DNA from: Frisingicoccus sp009929615
GTDB lineage: Bacteria > Bacillota > Clostridia > Lachnospirales > Lachnospiraceae
DNA: 48,480 nucleotides
Assembly (NCBI GenBank): GCA_028692275.1
Contig: JAQUXR010000017.1
Coordinates: 1 to 48,480, forward strand
Reading direction: 5' to 3'
Part shown: positions 26,269 through 35,185 of the stretch, in pieces
How positions within the stretch are numbered: the first letter of the stretch is position 1
How the letters are laid out: the number at the start of each line of letters is the position of its first letter
Notes under the pieces: model-generated
Databases searched by the model: none
What the model was told of the DNA's origin: nothing
Seen by the model: the letters and a program-made list of their open reading frames with translations, nothing else
Translations under genes and position numbers: made by a program

Positions 26269-26551
26269 GTTGAACATGAAAATCATCTTTGAAAGGGACA
26301 TTCTCATCTAGAAGGAGTTGACGTTGTTCATGCCATCCGGGAACTAAACGGCCTGCATGATTCACCACACGGAAACAGGGATAATCGCCGTAATATTCTG
26401 CCATGTGAAGGACCTTGCCAACTAGACGGGCATTTTTATCCCGGCCGATAAGGGCAGCAATCTGGTCGTAAGTGGCGACTTTTCCAAAAGGGATTTCTTC
26501 CACAACAGACAGAATCTCATAAATAAGTTTTTCGTCTAAAATTTTCCCCAT
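26243..26551 (-). CDS. MGMT-family DNA-binding protein with PCFRV motif
   Basis: The product is 102 aa. It is the isolated C-terminal DNA-binding domain of methylguanine methyltransferases: IPFGKVATYDQIAALIG, then YPCFRVVNHAGRLVPGW. The nucleophile Cys is present but the usual PCHRV is PCFRV, so the His that activates the Cys through water is missing; repair activity is doubtful, lesion binding is plausible. ATG 26551 is preferred over TTG 26557 because AAGGAG is 8 bases from it. The 3' end overlaps the convergent acetyltransferase gene, so no terminator separates the two. Confidence 0.8.
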   Translation of the reverse strand: MGKILDEKLIYEILSVVEEIPFGKVATYDQIAALIGRDKNARLVGKVLHMAEYYGDYPCFRVVNHAGRLVPGWHEQRQLLLDENVPFKDDFHVQLKLCRWNP

Positions 26552-26645
26552 GGCCAATGCTCCTTTTAATCAATTTATTCTCATGATAAGGCAGTTCGAT
26601 TTATTTTGTCAAGGATATAAAAACATGTAGTAGGAAGGAAGAAAA

Positions 26646-27530
26646 ATGGAACCAAAGATAAATATTGTAGAAGCAAAAAGTGTATTATCAAAATCGAATC
26701 TTCCTGTGGGAGATTACTCGGTTAATCCATATATTGGCTGTACCCACGCCTGCAAATACTGCTATGCCTGTTTTATGAAACGATTCACGAATCATCCTGA
26801 ACCCTGGGGAGCGTTTTTGGATGTGAAAATGTGGCCGGAAATTAAACATCCGGAGAAATATGCGGGCAAAGAAGCTTTCTTCGGTTCAGTGACAGACCCT
26901 TACAATCCCCAGGAGGAGACCTATGAACGGACGAGAACTTTATTGAAACAGCTGCAGGGAAGCGGCATCAAACTTTCGATTGCAACGAAGTCGGATTTGG
27001 TTCTCAGGGATTTGGATTTAATTCAATCCTTCCCCGATGCTCGGGTAAGCTGGTCCATTAATACTTTAGATGAAGATTTCAAGAAGGATATGGATGAGGC
27101 AGTTAGTATTGAACGAAGATTTGTAGCCATGAAAAAATTTCACGATGCGGGTGTGCGGACAACCTGTTTTATTTCGCCTATCTTTCCGGGAATTACCGAT
27201 GTTAAAGGGATTATTGACAAGGCGAAGGATATGTGCCAGTTAATCTGGCTGGAAAATCTGAATTTAAGAGGCAGTTACAAATCAGTTATTATGGACTATA
27301 TTCGTGAAAAATATCCGGAACTTACAGGTCTTTATGAAGATATTTACATGCACGGGAACAGAATGTACTGGGAGGCACTGAATGTTGAGATGGGAAAATA
27401 TGCAAAGTCTTTAGGTCTTGATTATGTAAGAAATGATGACAGTATGAAGAGGCCTTTTGATGCACCCCCGGTGGTTGTTAATTATTTTTATCATGAGCAG
27501 ATAAAAAAGTCGGCTAAAAAAGGTCGATAA
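26646..27530 (+). CDS. SPL-family radical SAM protein
   Basis: The product is 294 aa. The radical SAM cluster motif CTHACKYCYA (CxxxCxxC, about residues 32-39) starts the barrel, followed by FFGSVTDPYNPQEE, LSIATKSDLVLRDLDL and VSWSINTLDEDF, the pattern of COG1533-type proteins related to spore photoproduct lyase. The Cys used by true lyases for DNA repair in a C-terminal position is not evident, so a photoproduct-repair role is not shown. The start follows AGGAAGG. The gene stands alone, ending at a bidirectional terminator. Confidence 0.85.
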   Translation: MEPKINIVEAKSVLSKSNLPVGDYSVNPYIGCTHACKYCYACFMKRFTNHPEPWGAFLDVKMWPEIKHPEKYAGKEAFFGSVTDPYNPQEETYERTRTLLKQLQGSGIKLSIATKSDLVLRDLDLIQSFPDARVSWSINTLDEDFKKDMDEAVSIERRFVAMKKFHDAGVRTTCFISPIFPGITDVKGIIDKAKDMCQLIWLENLNLRGSYKSVIMDYIREKYPELTGLYEDIYMHGNRMYWEALNVEMGKYAKSLGLDYVRNDDSMKRPFDAPPVVVNYFYHEQIKKSAKKGR

Positions 27531-27534
27531 AAAT

Positions 27535-27588
27535 AAAAAAATATCTCGCAGATGCCCATTTCACAGGGACGTCGTAGAGATATTTTTT
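27535..27588. terminator. bidirectional terminator
   Basis: AAAAAATATCTC (27535-27546) pairs with GAGATATTTTTT (27577-27588) with partial inner pairing. It sits between the convergent radical SAM and YihY genes; the stop codon of the latter is within its T-run. Confidence 0.75.
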
Positions 27589-28424
27589 TAATATTTCAGG
27601 TGATAATCTTCTTTGGTTTCCGGAAAGAGCAAGAAGTTAAGTTCGGCACCCAGAAAGAAGATATACATCAGAAAATATAAATAAATGAAAAATAAAATCA
27701 AGTAGGACAAACTGCCATACATATAAGAAGAACTGGTAGAACGGTCAACATATAAGGAAAAAATATAAGAACTAATCATCCAGCCGGCAGTGGTAAATAT
27801 AGCTCCGGGAACCTGATGAAGCGTTTTCATTCGCTTCGCCGGGAGAAATTTGTAAAGCAGCGTAAAGATTAATATATAAAATGCAATGGCAATAAAGGAT
27901 TTCAACATGCTGAGCAGTTGGGAATATTCCGGAAAGCTCGGGAAAATAGTACGTATCCAGAAGTAAATCCGATTACCAAAGACAAGGATAAACACTGTAA
28001 AGATAATAACAATGGCAAAGAGCAGTGTATAGCAGGCTGCTTTAAAACGAAGAAAAAAATAATTTCTGGTTTCGTCGATTTCCTGAATGGCATTCAGACC
28101 GTCAGTAATCGCCATAATGCCTTTGGCGGCCGTCCATACAGTAATAATAACAGAAACGGACATCAGTGTGCCACCTGCATCCACATGGATATCGTTAAAA
28201 ATAGCTTCTACCGTCGGCGCGTATTTCTGAGGGATAATCAAAAAGATGCCATCCATCAGAGAATTAATATCAATAGGAAGATGCTGGACCATTGTTAAAA
28301 GGAAAAGAACAAAGGGCAGGGTGGAGAGTATAAGAAAATAAGCCGACTGTCCGGAATAGGCTGCAAGTCGGTCTTTTCGAAATTTATTTAATATATTCTG
28401 AATCCACGCGATAGCTTTAAGCAT
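27588..28424 (-). CDS. YihY/virulence factor BrkB family membrane protein
   Basis: The product is 278 aa with about six transmembrane helices. The N-terminus (DRLAAYSGQSAYFLILSTLP, FVLFLLTMVQHLP) and the central region TAAKGIMAITDGLN followed by INEIDETR-like residues are typical of the YihY/BrkB family, once annotated as ribonuclease BN and now regarded as membrane proteins of unclear transport role. The C-terminus has SLYVDRSTSSSYMYGSLSYL (20 residues), also conserved in the family. The start follows GGGGGATGAT. It is divergent from the pheS T-box leader. Confidence 0.9.
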   Translation of the reverse strand: MLKAIAWIQNILNKFRKDRLAAYSGQSAYFLILSTLPFVLFLLTMVQHLPIDINSLMDGIFLIIPQKYAPTVEAIFNDIHVDAGGTLMSVSVIITVWTAAKGIMAITDGLNAIQEIDETRNYFFLRFKAACYTLLFAIVIIFTVFILVFGNRIYFWIRTIFPSFPEYSQLLSMLKSFIAIAFYILIFTLLYKFLPAKRMKTLHQVPGAIFTTAGWMISSYIFSLYVDRSTSSSYMYGSLSYLILFFIYLYFLMYIFFLGAELNFLLFPETKEDYHLKY

Positions 28425-28513
28425 TCGATATCATCCCCCATAATTATCTTTCCCCGATATGAACGATGATATCACGAAATTAAAAAAATGGCAACTAAAT
28501 CGGGGTGTGGCAC

Positions 28514-28541
28514 TTGACAAAGAAAATGAATATGTTAAAAT
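28514..28541 (+). promoter_or_regulatory. promoter of the pheST operon
   Basis: TTGACA (28514-28519) and TAAAAT (28536-28541) with a 16-bp spacer; transcription should begin near 28548, just before T-box stem I. Confidence 0.75.
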
Positions 28542-28547
28542 GAAATT

Positions 28548-28797
28548 CAGTGTAAAGGCTGTGAATGTGTCAGTAGATATATATTTTCTGCCAGAGAGAA
28601 CCGGTCATCGGGTGGAAGCCGGTTTGAGTTCAGATATATGTTGAATTTCCCACAGGAGCCGCATCTTTGAATCCGTAAGGCAGTAGGAGATGACGTTGAT
28701 GCACGTTACGCATGTCCGAGAGTCAGAAGTTTAGCTTCTGGAATTAGGGTGGTACCGCGGAGAATTCCGTCCCTTTGTTACGAAGGGGCTTTTTTTA
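28548..28797 (+). promoter_or_regulatory. T-box riboswitch, phenylalanine-type
   Basis: Stem I is closed by GGCTGTG (28557-28563) with CACAG-GAG-CC (28651-28660). The specifier region GAATTTCCC (28643-28651) contains TTT/TTC, either register giving a Phe codon. The T-box sequence GGTGGTACCGCGG is at 28748-28760 and the competing terminator GTCCCTT (28769-28775) / AAGGGGC (28783-28789) with T-run follows. Uncharged tRNA-Phe would stabilise the antiterminator and switch on pheS-pheT-queA. T-box identity is secure from the motif; the amino acid follows from specifier plus gene. Confidence 0.93.
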
Positions 28798-28849
28798 TGC
28801 TCATTTTTATGAGTCTGACCCAAAACTATTCAGAAAGGAATCGATAAAT

Positions 28850-29869
28850 ATGAAAGACAGATTGGAGAAAATCCGTCAGAACGCATTGAATCAGATTGAA
28901 GAAGCCGGTGCATTGGAGAAGTTGAATGATATTCGTGTTGCTTTTTTAGGGAAAAAAGGTGAATTGACTTCTATTATGAAGGCTATGAAAGAACTTGCAC
29001 CAGAGGATCGTCCTGCCTTTGGACAGATGGTGAATGAAACCCGCTCTGAAATTGAAAAGAAGATGGAAGAGATGAAAGCAGACCTGGCCAGAAAAGCCAG
29101 AGAAATTCAGTTAAAAGCTGAGGTTATTGATGTTACCCTGCCTGCTAAAAAGAGCAATGTAGGCCATCGTCATCCGAATACGATTGCGTTGGAAGAAGTG
29201 GAACGTATTTTCGTTGGTATGGGGTATGAAGTCATTGAAGGACCAGAGGTTGAGAAGGATTATTATAACTTTGAAGCTTTAAATATTCCGGATAATCATC
29301 CGGCAAAGGATGAACAGGATACATTCTATATTAACAAAGAATTTGTCCTCAGAACTCAGACATCCGGTACCCAGGTTCATACAATGGAAACAACAAAACC
29401 TCCGATTCGTATGATTGCACCGGGACGTGTTTATCGTTCAGATGAAGTGGATGCAACCCATTCACCTTGTTTCCACCAGATAGAAGGTCTTGTCATTGAT
29501 AAGCATATTACTTTTTCGGATTTAAAGGGAACTTTGGCCGAATTTGCCAGAGAGCTTTTCGGTGAGGAAACAAAAGTTAAATTCCGTCCACACCATTTCC
29601 CATTCACAGAGCCAAGTGCCGAGATGGATGTTACCTGTTTCAAGTGTGGCGGTAAAGGATGTCGTATGTGTAAAGGCTCCGGATGGATAGAAATCCTTGG
29701 CTGTGGTATGGTTCATCCAAAGGTACTGACTATGAGCGGCATTAGTCCGGATGAGTATTCCGGTTTCGCTTTTGGGGTAGGCCTTGAGCGTATCGCATTA
29801 CTTAAATACGAGATTGATGATATGCGTTTACTTTATGAAAATGACACCCGTTTCTTAAAACAGTTCTAA
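28850..29869 (+). CDS. pheS: phenylalanine--tRNA ligase alpha subunit
   Basis: The 339-aa catalytic subunit of the class II (alpha-beta)2 enzyme charges tRNA-Phe. An N-terminal coiled-coil arm (about 1-85) binds tRNA; the core has HRHPNTIALEEVERIFVGMG, motif 2 (RTQTSGTQVHTM ... GRVYRSDEVDATHSP), a Cys-rich insertion CFKCGGKGCRMC, and motif 3 GFAFGVGLERIALL. ATG 28850 follows AAAGGA; an in-frame upstream extension would begin inside the T-box terminator and is rejected. pheT starts 15 bp downstream. Confidence 0.97.
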   Translation: MKDRLEKIRQNALNQIEEAGALEKLNDIRVAFLGKKGELTSIMKAMKELAPEDRPAFGQMVNETRSEIEKKMEEMKADLARKAREIQLKAEVIDVTLPAKKSNVGHRHPNTIALEEVERIFVGMGYEVIEGPEVEKDYYNFEALNIPDNHPAKDEQDTFYINKEFVLRTQTSGTQVHTMETTKPPIRMIAPGRVYRSDEVDATHSPCFHQIEGLVIDKHITFSDLKGTLAEFARELFGEETKVKFRPHHFPFTEPSAEMDVTCFKCGGKGCRMCKGSGWIEILGCGMVHPKVLTMSGISPDEYSGFAFGVGLERIALLKYEIDDMRLLYENDTRFLKQF

Positions 29870-29884
29870 AAGGAGGAAGAAAAG

Positions 29885-32311
29885 ATGAATACACCATTAT
29901 CATGGATTAAAGCTTATGTTCCTGGCCTTGATGTAACTGCTCAGGAATACACAGATGCAATGACACTGTCGGGAACCAAGGTAGAAGGTTTTGTGGAAAT
30001 GGACAAAAACCTGAAAGACATCCTGGTTGGACAGATTACAAAGATAGAAAAACACCCGGATGCAGATAAACTGATTGTATGTCAGGTTTGCGTTGGGAAA
30101 GACACAGATATTCAGATTGTTACCGGTGCACCAAATGTTAAAGAAGGGGACCTGGTTCCGGTTGTTATGGTTGGCGGCTCTGTTGCCGGCGGACATGATG
30201 GCGGACCAATGCCTGAAGATGGAATCGCTATTAAAAAAGGAAAACTTCGCGGTATCGAGAGTTTTGGTATGATGTGCTCTATCGAAGAACTTGGTTCCAG
30301 TAGAGATTTCTATCCGGATGCCCCTGAAAATGGCATTTACATTTTCAAAGAAGGCACCGTAAAACCCGGAGATGATGCTGTAGAGGCCCTTGGACTTCAC
30401 GATGTGGTTTTTGAATATGAAATCACCTCAAACAGAGTGGACTGCTTTGGTGTTCTAGGTATTGCCAGAGAGGCAGCGGCTACTTTCAGAAAACCATTTG
30501 TTCCACCGGTTGTTGAAGTTAAAGGTGCCGGCGGAGACGTTAATGACTATATTAAAGTTCGTGTAGAAGATGGTGATTTATGTCCACGTTATACAGCAAG
30601 AGTTATTAAAAATATTAAACTGGCACCATCACCGGAATGGATGCAGCGTCGTCTGGCAGCGAATGGCATTCGTCCAATTAACAACATTGTTGATATTACC
30701 AACTATGTTATGGAAGAATGTGGACAGCCAATGCATGCTTATGATTTAGATACAGTTGCAGGTAAAGAGATTGTTGTCCGTCGTGCAAAATCCGGTGAAG
30801 AATTTGTAACTCTGGATGGACAGAGCCATGTTATGGATGAATCCATGCTTATGATTTGTGATGCTGAAAAACCAATTGGTATCGCAGGTATTATGGGTGG
30901 TGAAAATTCCATGATTACGGATAATGTAAAAACAATGCTCTTTGAAGCAGCATGCTTCGATGGAACAAACATCCGTCTTTCCGGTAAAAAACTGGGAATG
31001 CGTACCGATGCCCAGAGCAAATTCGAAAAGGGGCTGGACCCGAATAATGCGATGGATGCCATGGACCGTGCCTGCCAGTTAATTGAAGAACTTGGAGCAG
31101 GAGAAGTGGTTGACGGTGCAGTCGATGTTTATCCGGTGAAAAAAGAAGAACACCAGATTCTCTTCAGCGCTGAAAAAGTCAATGATTTGCTTGGAACAGA
31201 TTTATCACTGGAAGAAATGTTGTCCTATTTCGAACCTTTGGAATTAAAATATGACCCTGCAACAAAACTTGTTACTGTACCTACTTTCCGTCAGGATTTG
31301 GAGGGACAGGCAGATTTGGCAGAAGAAGTTGCACGTTTCTTCGGATATGAGAATATTCCTGTAACATTGCCAAATGGCGAAGCTACAACAGGAAAATTAT
31401 CTTATAAACTCCGTGTGGAAGCTGTTGCACGAGAAACAGCAGAGTTCTGTGGCTTCTCCGAAAGTATGACCTACTCCTTTGAAAGTCCAAAGGTATTTGA
31501 TAAACTTCTCATTGATGCAGATGATGCTCTGCGTCAGACCGTAACGATTACCAATCCTTTAGGTGAGGACTTCAGTATTATGCGTACTATGCCTTTAAAC
31601 GGCATGCTTACTTCGCTGGCATTTAACTATAGTCATCGAAATAAAGAAGCAAAGCTTTATGAATTAGCTGTTGTCTATCTGCCAAAGGAATTGCCTTTGA
31701 AAGATTATCCGGATGAGAGAGTTCAGTTTACTCTGGGAATGTACGGCAATGGTGATTTCTTTACAATGAAGGGCGTTGTTGAGGAATACTTGGAACGTAT
31801 TGGCATGAAGTCCCAGGTAACTTATGATCCAAAGGCCGGTAAGAATTTCCTTCATCCCGGACGTCAGGCAAGCATTATATATGATGGACAGGTTATTGGT
31901 TATCTGGGTGAAATTCATCCGGAAGTTGCAGATAATTATAAGTTAGGTGCAAGAACTTATGTGGCTGTTTTAGATATGCCTTATCTTGTGGAAAGAGCTT
32001 CTTTTGAACGTAAATTCCAGGGCATCGCTAAATATCCGGCAATTACCCGGGATATCAGTATGGTTATGAGCAAAGATATCATGGTTGGCGAAGTTGAAGA
32101 AGTTATTCGCAAACGTGGCGGACAGTTGCTTGAAAGTTTTGAACTTTTCGATATTTACGAAGGTGAACAGATTAAAGCAGGCTTCAAGTCTGTAGCCTAT
32201 TCCATCGTTTTCCGTGACAAATCCAGAACTTTAGAGGATGGAGATGTCAGTGCTGTTATGGATAAAATCCTTGCAGAACTGGAAAAGATGGGTATTGAGC
32301 TTAGAAAGTAA
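29885..32311 (+). CDS. pheT: phenylalanine--tRNA ligase beta subunit
   Basis: The 808-aa subunit has the full bacterial domain set: an EMAP/OB-type tRNA-binding domain (about 40-150; VGQITKIEKHPDADKL), the B3/B4 editing domain (about 210-385; NNIVDITNYVMEECGQPMHA), B5 (about 405-475), the catalytic-like core (FSESMTYSFESPKVF) and the C-terminal ferredoxin-fold anticodon-binding domain (about 715-808; KYPAITRDISMVM). It supports tRNA recognition and hydrolyses mischarged Tyr-tRNA-Phe. AGGAGG precedes ATG 29885. It is followed by queA after only 7 bp, so all three share the T-box transcript. Confidence 0.97.
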   Translation: MNTPLSWIKAYVPGLDVTAQEYTDAMTLSGTKVEGFVEMDKNLKDILVGQITKIEKHPDADKLIVCQVCVGKDTDIQIVTGAPNVKEGDLVPVVMVGGSVAGGHDGGPMPEDGIAIKKGKLRGIESFGMMCSIEELGSSRDFYPDAPENGIYIFKEGTVKPGDDAVEALGLHDVVFEYEITSNRVDCFGVLGIAREAAATFRKPFVPPVVEVKGAGGDVNDYIKVRVEDGDLCPRYTARVIKNIKLAPSPEWMQRRLAANGIRPINNIVDITNYVMEECGQPMHAYDLDTVAGKEIVVRRAKSGEEFVTLDGQSHVMDESMLMICDAEKPIGIAGIMGGENSMITDNVKTMLFEAACFDGTNIRLSGKKLGMRTDAQSKFEKGLDPNNAMDAMDRACQLIEELGAGEVVDGAVDVYPVKKEEHQILFSAEKVNDLLGTDLSLEEMLSYFEPLELKYDPATKLVTVPTFRQDLEGQADLAEEVARFFGYENIPVTLPNGEATTGKLSYKLRVEAVARETAEFCGFSESMTYSFESPKVFDKLLIDADDALRQTVTITNPLGEDFSIMRTMPLNGMLTSLAFNYSHRNKEAKLYELAVVYLPKELPLKDYPDERVQFTLGMYGNGDFFTMKGVVEEYLERIGMKSQVTYDPKAGKNFLHPGRQASIIYDGQVIGYLGEIHPEVADNYKLGARTYVAVLDMPYLVERASFERKFQGIAKYPAITRDISMVMSKDIMVGEVEEVIRKRGGQLLESFELFDIYEGEQIKAGFKSVAYSIVFRDKSRTLEDGDVSAVMDKILAELEKMGIELRK

Positions 32312-32318
32312 AGGGATT

Positions 32319-33350
32319 ATGAAAACTTCAGATTTTTACTATGATTTACCGGAAGAACTTATTGCCCAGGACCCATTAACCGACCGTTCAAGCTCCAGGT
32401 TAATGATTCTGGACAAGGAGACCGGCGAAATCCAGCATAAGATATTTAAAGATATTATTGATGAATTAAAACCGGAAGACTGTCTGGTTATCAATGATAC
32501 AAAGGTTATTCCGGCCAGACTGCATGGAAGTAAAGAGGGGACGGGAGCCCATATCGAAGTACTGCTTTTAAAACGTAAAAGTGATTCGGTGTGGGAAACT
32601 CTGGTTCGTCCGGGTAAAAAAGCCCGTCCGGGAACCCGGATTTCTATTGGGGATGGTCTTCTTGTCGGTGAAGTGATTGAGGTTGTGGATGAAGGAAATC
32701 GTTTGATTCGATTTGAATATGAGGGGATTTTTGAAGAGATTCTTGACCAGTTGGGAGAGATGCCTCTGCCGCCTTATATTACCCATAAACTTCAGGATAA
32801 AAACCGCTATCAGACGGTTTATGCTAAACATGATGGCAGTGCAGCAGCACCAACGGCAGGACTACATTTCACCAAAGAGCTGATGGAGGCTATTCAGGAA
32901 AAAGGTATTCGGATTGCGAGAGTGACTCTCCATGTGGGATTAGGAACCTTCCGGCCGGTTAAGGTGGATGATGTGACGAATCACCATATGCATTCGGAAT
33001 TCTATATGATTAGCCAGGAAGCAGCCGATATCATTAATGCTACAAAGCAAAAAGGCGGACGGGTTATTTCTGTGGGAACAACAAGTACACGAACCCTGGA
33101 ATCTGTTGCGGATGAAGAGGGTTTTGTGAAAGAGACAAGTGGATGGACAGAGATATTCATATATCCTGGTTATAAATTTAAGTGTATTGATGCACTGATT
33201 ACGAATTTCCATCTGCCGGAATCTACACTCTTGATGCTTGTATCTGCATTAGCAGGAAAAGAGCATATTATGAATGCGTATGAGGTGGCCGTAAAGGAAA
33301 GATATCGTTTCTTTAGTTTTGGCGATGCTATGTTTATTGAATGTAAATAA
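32319..33350 (+). CDS. queA: tRNA preQ1(34) S-adenosylmethionine ribosyltransferase-isomerase
   Basis: The 343-aa enzyme transfers the ribosyl group of SAM to preQ1 in the wobble position of GUN-anticodon tRNAs, making epoxyqueuosine. Signature stretches are FYYDLPEELIAQDPL, DRSSSRLMILD, VINDTKVIPARLHG, AAPTAGLHFT and NFHLPESTLLMLVSALAG. ATG 32319 with AAAGGGA is chosen; the frame extends upstream into pheT without a ribosome binding site. Its place behind pheST under a Phe T-box links a tRNA-modification gene to phenylalanine status; no tgt is adjacent. Confidence 0.96.
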   Translation: MKTSDFYYDLPEELIAQDPLTDRSSSRLMILDKETGEIQHKIFKDIIDELKPEDCLVINDTKVIPARLHGSKEGTGAHIEVLLLKRKSDSVWETLVRPGKKARPGTRISIGDGLLVGEVIEVVDEGNRLIRFEYEGIFEEILDQLGEMPLPPYITHKLQDKNRYQTVYAKHDGSAAAPTAGLHFTKELMEAIQEKGIRIARVTLHVGLGTFRPVKVDDVTNHHMHSEFYMISQEAADIINATKQKGGRVISVGTTSTRTLESVADEEGFVKETSGWTEIFIYPGYKFKCIDALITNFHLPESTLLMLVSALAGKEHIMNAYEVAVKERYRFFSFGDAMFIECK

Positions 33351-33384
33351 ATTCTGAACAATATAAGAATTATAGTGTAAATAG

Positions 33385-33414
33385 AAAACCAGGAGTCTTC
33401 AAACTCCTGGTTTT
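33385..33414. terminator. bidirectional terminator
   Basis: AAAACCAGGAGT (33385-33396) and ACTCCTGGTTTT (33403-33414) form a perfect 12-bp stem with a CTTCAA loop between queA and the convergent hydrolase gene. Confidence 0.9.
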
Positions 33415-33421
33415 GTGCTGT

Positions 33422-34222
33422 CTAGATTTCAATCACATCTAAATCATCCGGAATAAAGATATTTCCATGGAAATATTTGGTCCCTTCTTCAAGATATAAT
33501 TCTTTTCTGTTTTTAATATTCCGGTCCTCTGTATGGTAGAGCAGCAGATTCTGAACATGAAGCTGCTCAGCTAATTCACTGGCATCCTTTACAGTGGAAT
33601 GATGTTTTTCATAAGGATTAAAGATATCAGCCTGAGAGAAAAGGCAGAAAGCCTCGTGCATCAGCCATTTACTGTTTTCGGCATATTTCTTTTCGCATTC
33701 ATTATAAGGTTCATCACCACAGCAGGTGAGTTTTTCGCCATTACCCAGGTCCATAGTAAAGCCATATTGCTTTGCCTTTGTAGACTGGATATCAAAGAAG
33801 GTTGTTTTTTTACCCATGATGGTTCGCTCTTCACCATCCTGTACAGTAACAAAATGAAGACGTGTGTCAATAAAAGGGATTTCTTTTTTCTGCAGTAATT
33901 TACCTGCCATATCTTTAAGAAGTTCAATGACTTCATCATGTCCATAAATGGTTGCTTCACCATCGTACTGTCCCTGGCGCATATACTGGCAGATCATTCG
34001 AATCATCCAGATAATACCCATTAAATGATCAATATGTTTATGGGTAATGAAGATTTCCCGCATATCCTGCCAATTTAAATCAGCATGTTTCAGCTGGCTG
34101 AGCAGGGTGCTTCCGCCACCGCCGTCGACTAAAAGATGTTTTGAATCTTCGCTTAATACGAAACAGGTGTTATAACATTCTGTTACTAAAGCATTTCCAG
34201 TACCTAACATTGTAATTTTCAT
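33422..34222 (-). CDS. MBL-fold metallohydrolase, ribonuclease Z-like
   Basis: The product is 266 aa from ATG 34222, with AGGAGG upstream; an 11-codon longer form lacks a ribosome binding site. It begins ITMLGTGNALVTECYNTCFV and LLVDGGGGSTLLSQL, and has the metal-binding HxHxDH motif as THKHIDHL (about residues 69-74), with further ligands in GDEPYNEC and YHTEDRN. This is the RNase Z/arylsulfatase-like branch of metallo-beta-lactamases; tRNA 3'-processing is possible but the sequence differs from canonical RNase Z, so the substrate is open. Single gene, closed by the shared terminator. Confidence 0.85.
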   Translation of the reverse strand: MKITMLGTGNALVTECYNTCFVLSEDSKHLLVDGGGGSTLLSQLKHADLNWQDMREIFITHKHIDHLMGIIWMIRMICQYMRQGQYDGEATIYGHDEVIELLKDMAGKLLQKKEIPFIDTRLHFVTVQDGEERTIMGKKTTFFDIQSTKAKQYGFTMDLGNGEKLTCCGDEPYNECEKKYAENSKWLMHEAFCLFSQADIFNPYEKHHSTVKDASELAEQLHVQNLLLYHTEDRNIKNRKELYLEEGTKYFHGNIFIPDDLDVIEI

Positions 34223-34412
34223 TTGTGTTTTCCTCCTTCGGTGAGAGTATAGCATAATTTTTCCGGCTTGTTAAGGTTTTATTCTTGCGGTATACTGACA
34301 TAAAGAAAAAAATAATATTTTTTTTGCTTTTTTTTGAAAGGATTCATCAACTTCAATCGTGTTATATATAGAAGGATATCATTCCTAATAAAAAAACACG
34401 GAGGAATTTGAA

Positions 34413-34685
34413 ATGAAAAAAATAATTACGTTTTTATTGGTGGCATCTGTTCTTGTATTTAGTACGACAGCAACTTATGCGGCATCTTCAAGGGGAAGAC
34501 ATTGGGGAGGCACAAGTGATACAACAGTGGCCGAACACAGAGTGTGTAAAGGAGAGGGCGAATGCACCTATCCGGATTGTCCGAAGAATCAGACACAGGA
34601 ATCCGAAGGAACGTTATGTCCAAATGGTGGAACACCTACACATCATAATGCAGGTACAGGGCATGGACACGGAAGAAAACATTAA
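34413..34685 (+). CDS. small secreted His/Cys-rich protein
   Basis: The product is 90 aa: a clear signal peptide (MKKIITFLLVASVLVFSTTA, cleavage near TYAA-SS) and a mature part of about 66 residues with four Cys (C-x5-C-x4-C-x12-C) and seven His, five of them in the tail THHNAGTGHGHGRKH. This composition suggests metal binding or disulfide-bonded surface retention; no family is known to me. It begins after GGAGGAATTTGAA. An ECF sigma gene starts 17 bp downstream and an RsgI-like protein with a similar His-rich tail follows, so the three form one unit (inference: the peptide is the unit's effector or sensed ligand). Confidence 0.75.
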   Translation: MKKIITFLLVASVLVFSTTATYAASSRGRHWGGTSDTTVAEHRVCKGEGECTYPDCPKNQTQESEGTLCPNGGTPTHHNAGTGHGHGRKH

Positions 34686-34702
34686 GGAAAAAGGGAGCTG
34701 CT

Positions 34703-35185
34703 ATGCGGAGTGAGCAGGAGGCAAACAGGGCCATAGAAGAGTACGCAGATACGGTTAAAAAGATTTGTATGCTGCATTTAAAGAGCCATTCTGACACAGA
34801 GGACATATTTCAAAATGTATTTTTAAAATATGTCCTCTATTCTGGTGCTTTTGAAGATCGAGAGCATGAAAAGGCATGGTTAATCAGAGTGACGATAAAT
34901 GCCTGTAAGGATTATTTGAAAAGTTTTTTTAGGAGCCGCACTGTTCCGATGGATGAAATTGCAGAACTTACGGCGGAAACACCGGAGGATTATAGTGAAG
35001 TATTGGAAGCAGTACTGGCATTACCTCCAAAATACAAAGATGCTGTATATTTATTTTATTATGAGCAGTACTCGGCTGTGGAGATTGCAGGAATTCTTGG
35101 AAAAAAGGTAAATACGGTATATACCCTGCTTGCACGGGGGAAAGAGATGCTGAAGGAAAAGCTGGGAGGTGAGGACATTGGATAA
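34703..35185 (+). CDS. ECF-type RNA polymerase sigma factor
   Basis: The product is 160 aa with region 2 (about 8-75; DTEDIFQNVFLKYV and EHEKAWLIRVTINACKDYLK) and region 4 (about 100-155; LPPKYKDAVYLFYYEQYSAV, GKKVNTVYTLLARGKEML). Such factors direct RNA polymerase to a small regulon and are held by a membrane anti-sigma protein. The next gene overlaps its end by 8 bp, the usual coupling for an anti-sigma partner. ATG 34703 follows AAGGGAG. The promoter in front of the three-gene unit does not show a clear sigma-A consensus, compatible with autoregulation. Confidence 0.92.
   Translation: MRSEQEANRAIEEYADTVKKICMLHLKSHSDTEDIFQNVFLKYVLYSGAFEDREHEKAWLIRVTINACKDYLKSFFRSRTVPMDEIAELTAETPEDYSEVLEAVLALPPKYKDAVYLFYYEQYSAVEIAGILGKKVNTVYTLLARGKEMLKEKLGGEDIG

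Noticed and set aside
28775..28849. Longer start for pheS
   Set aside because: It would begin within the T-box terminator stem; ATG 28850 has a normal ribosome binding site and gives the usual protein length.
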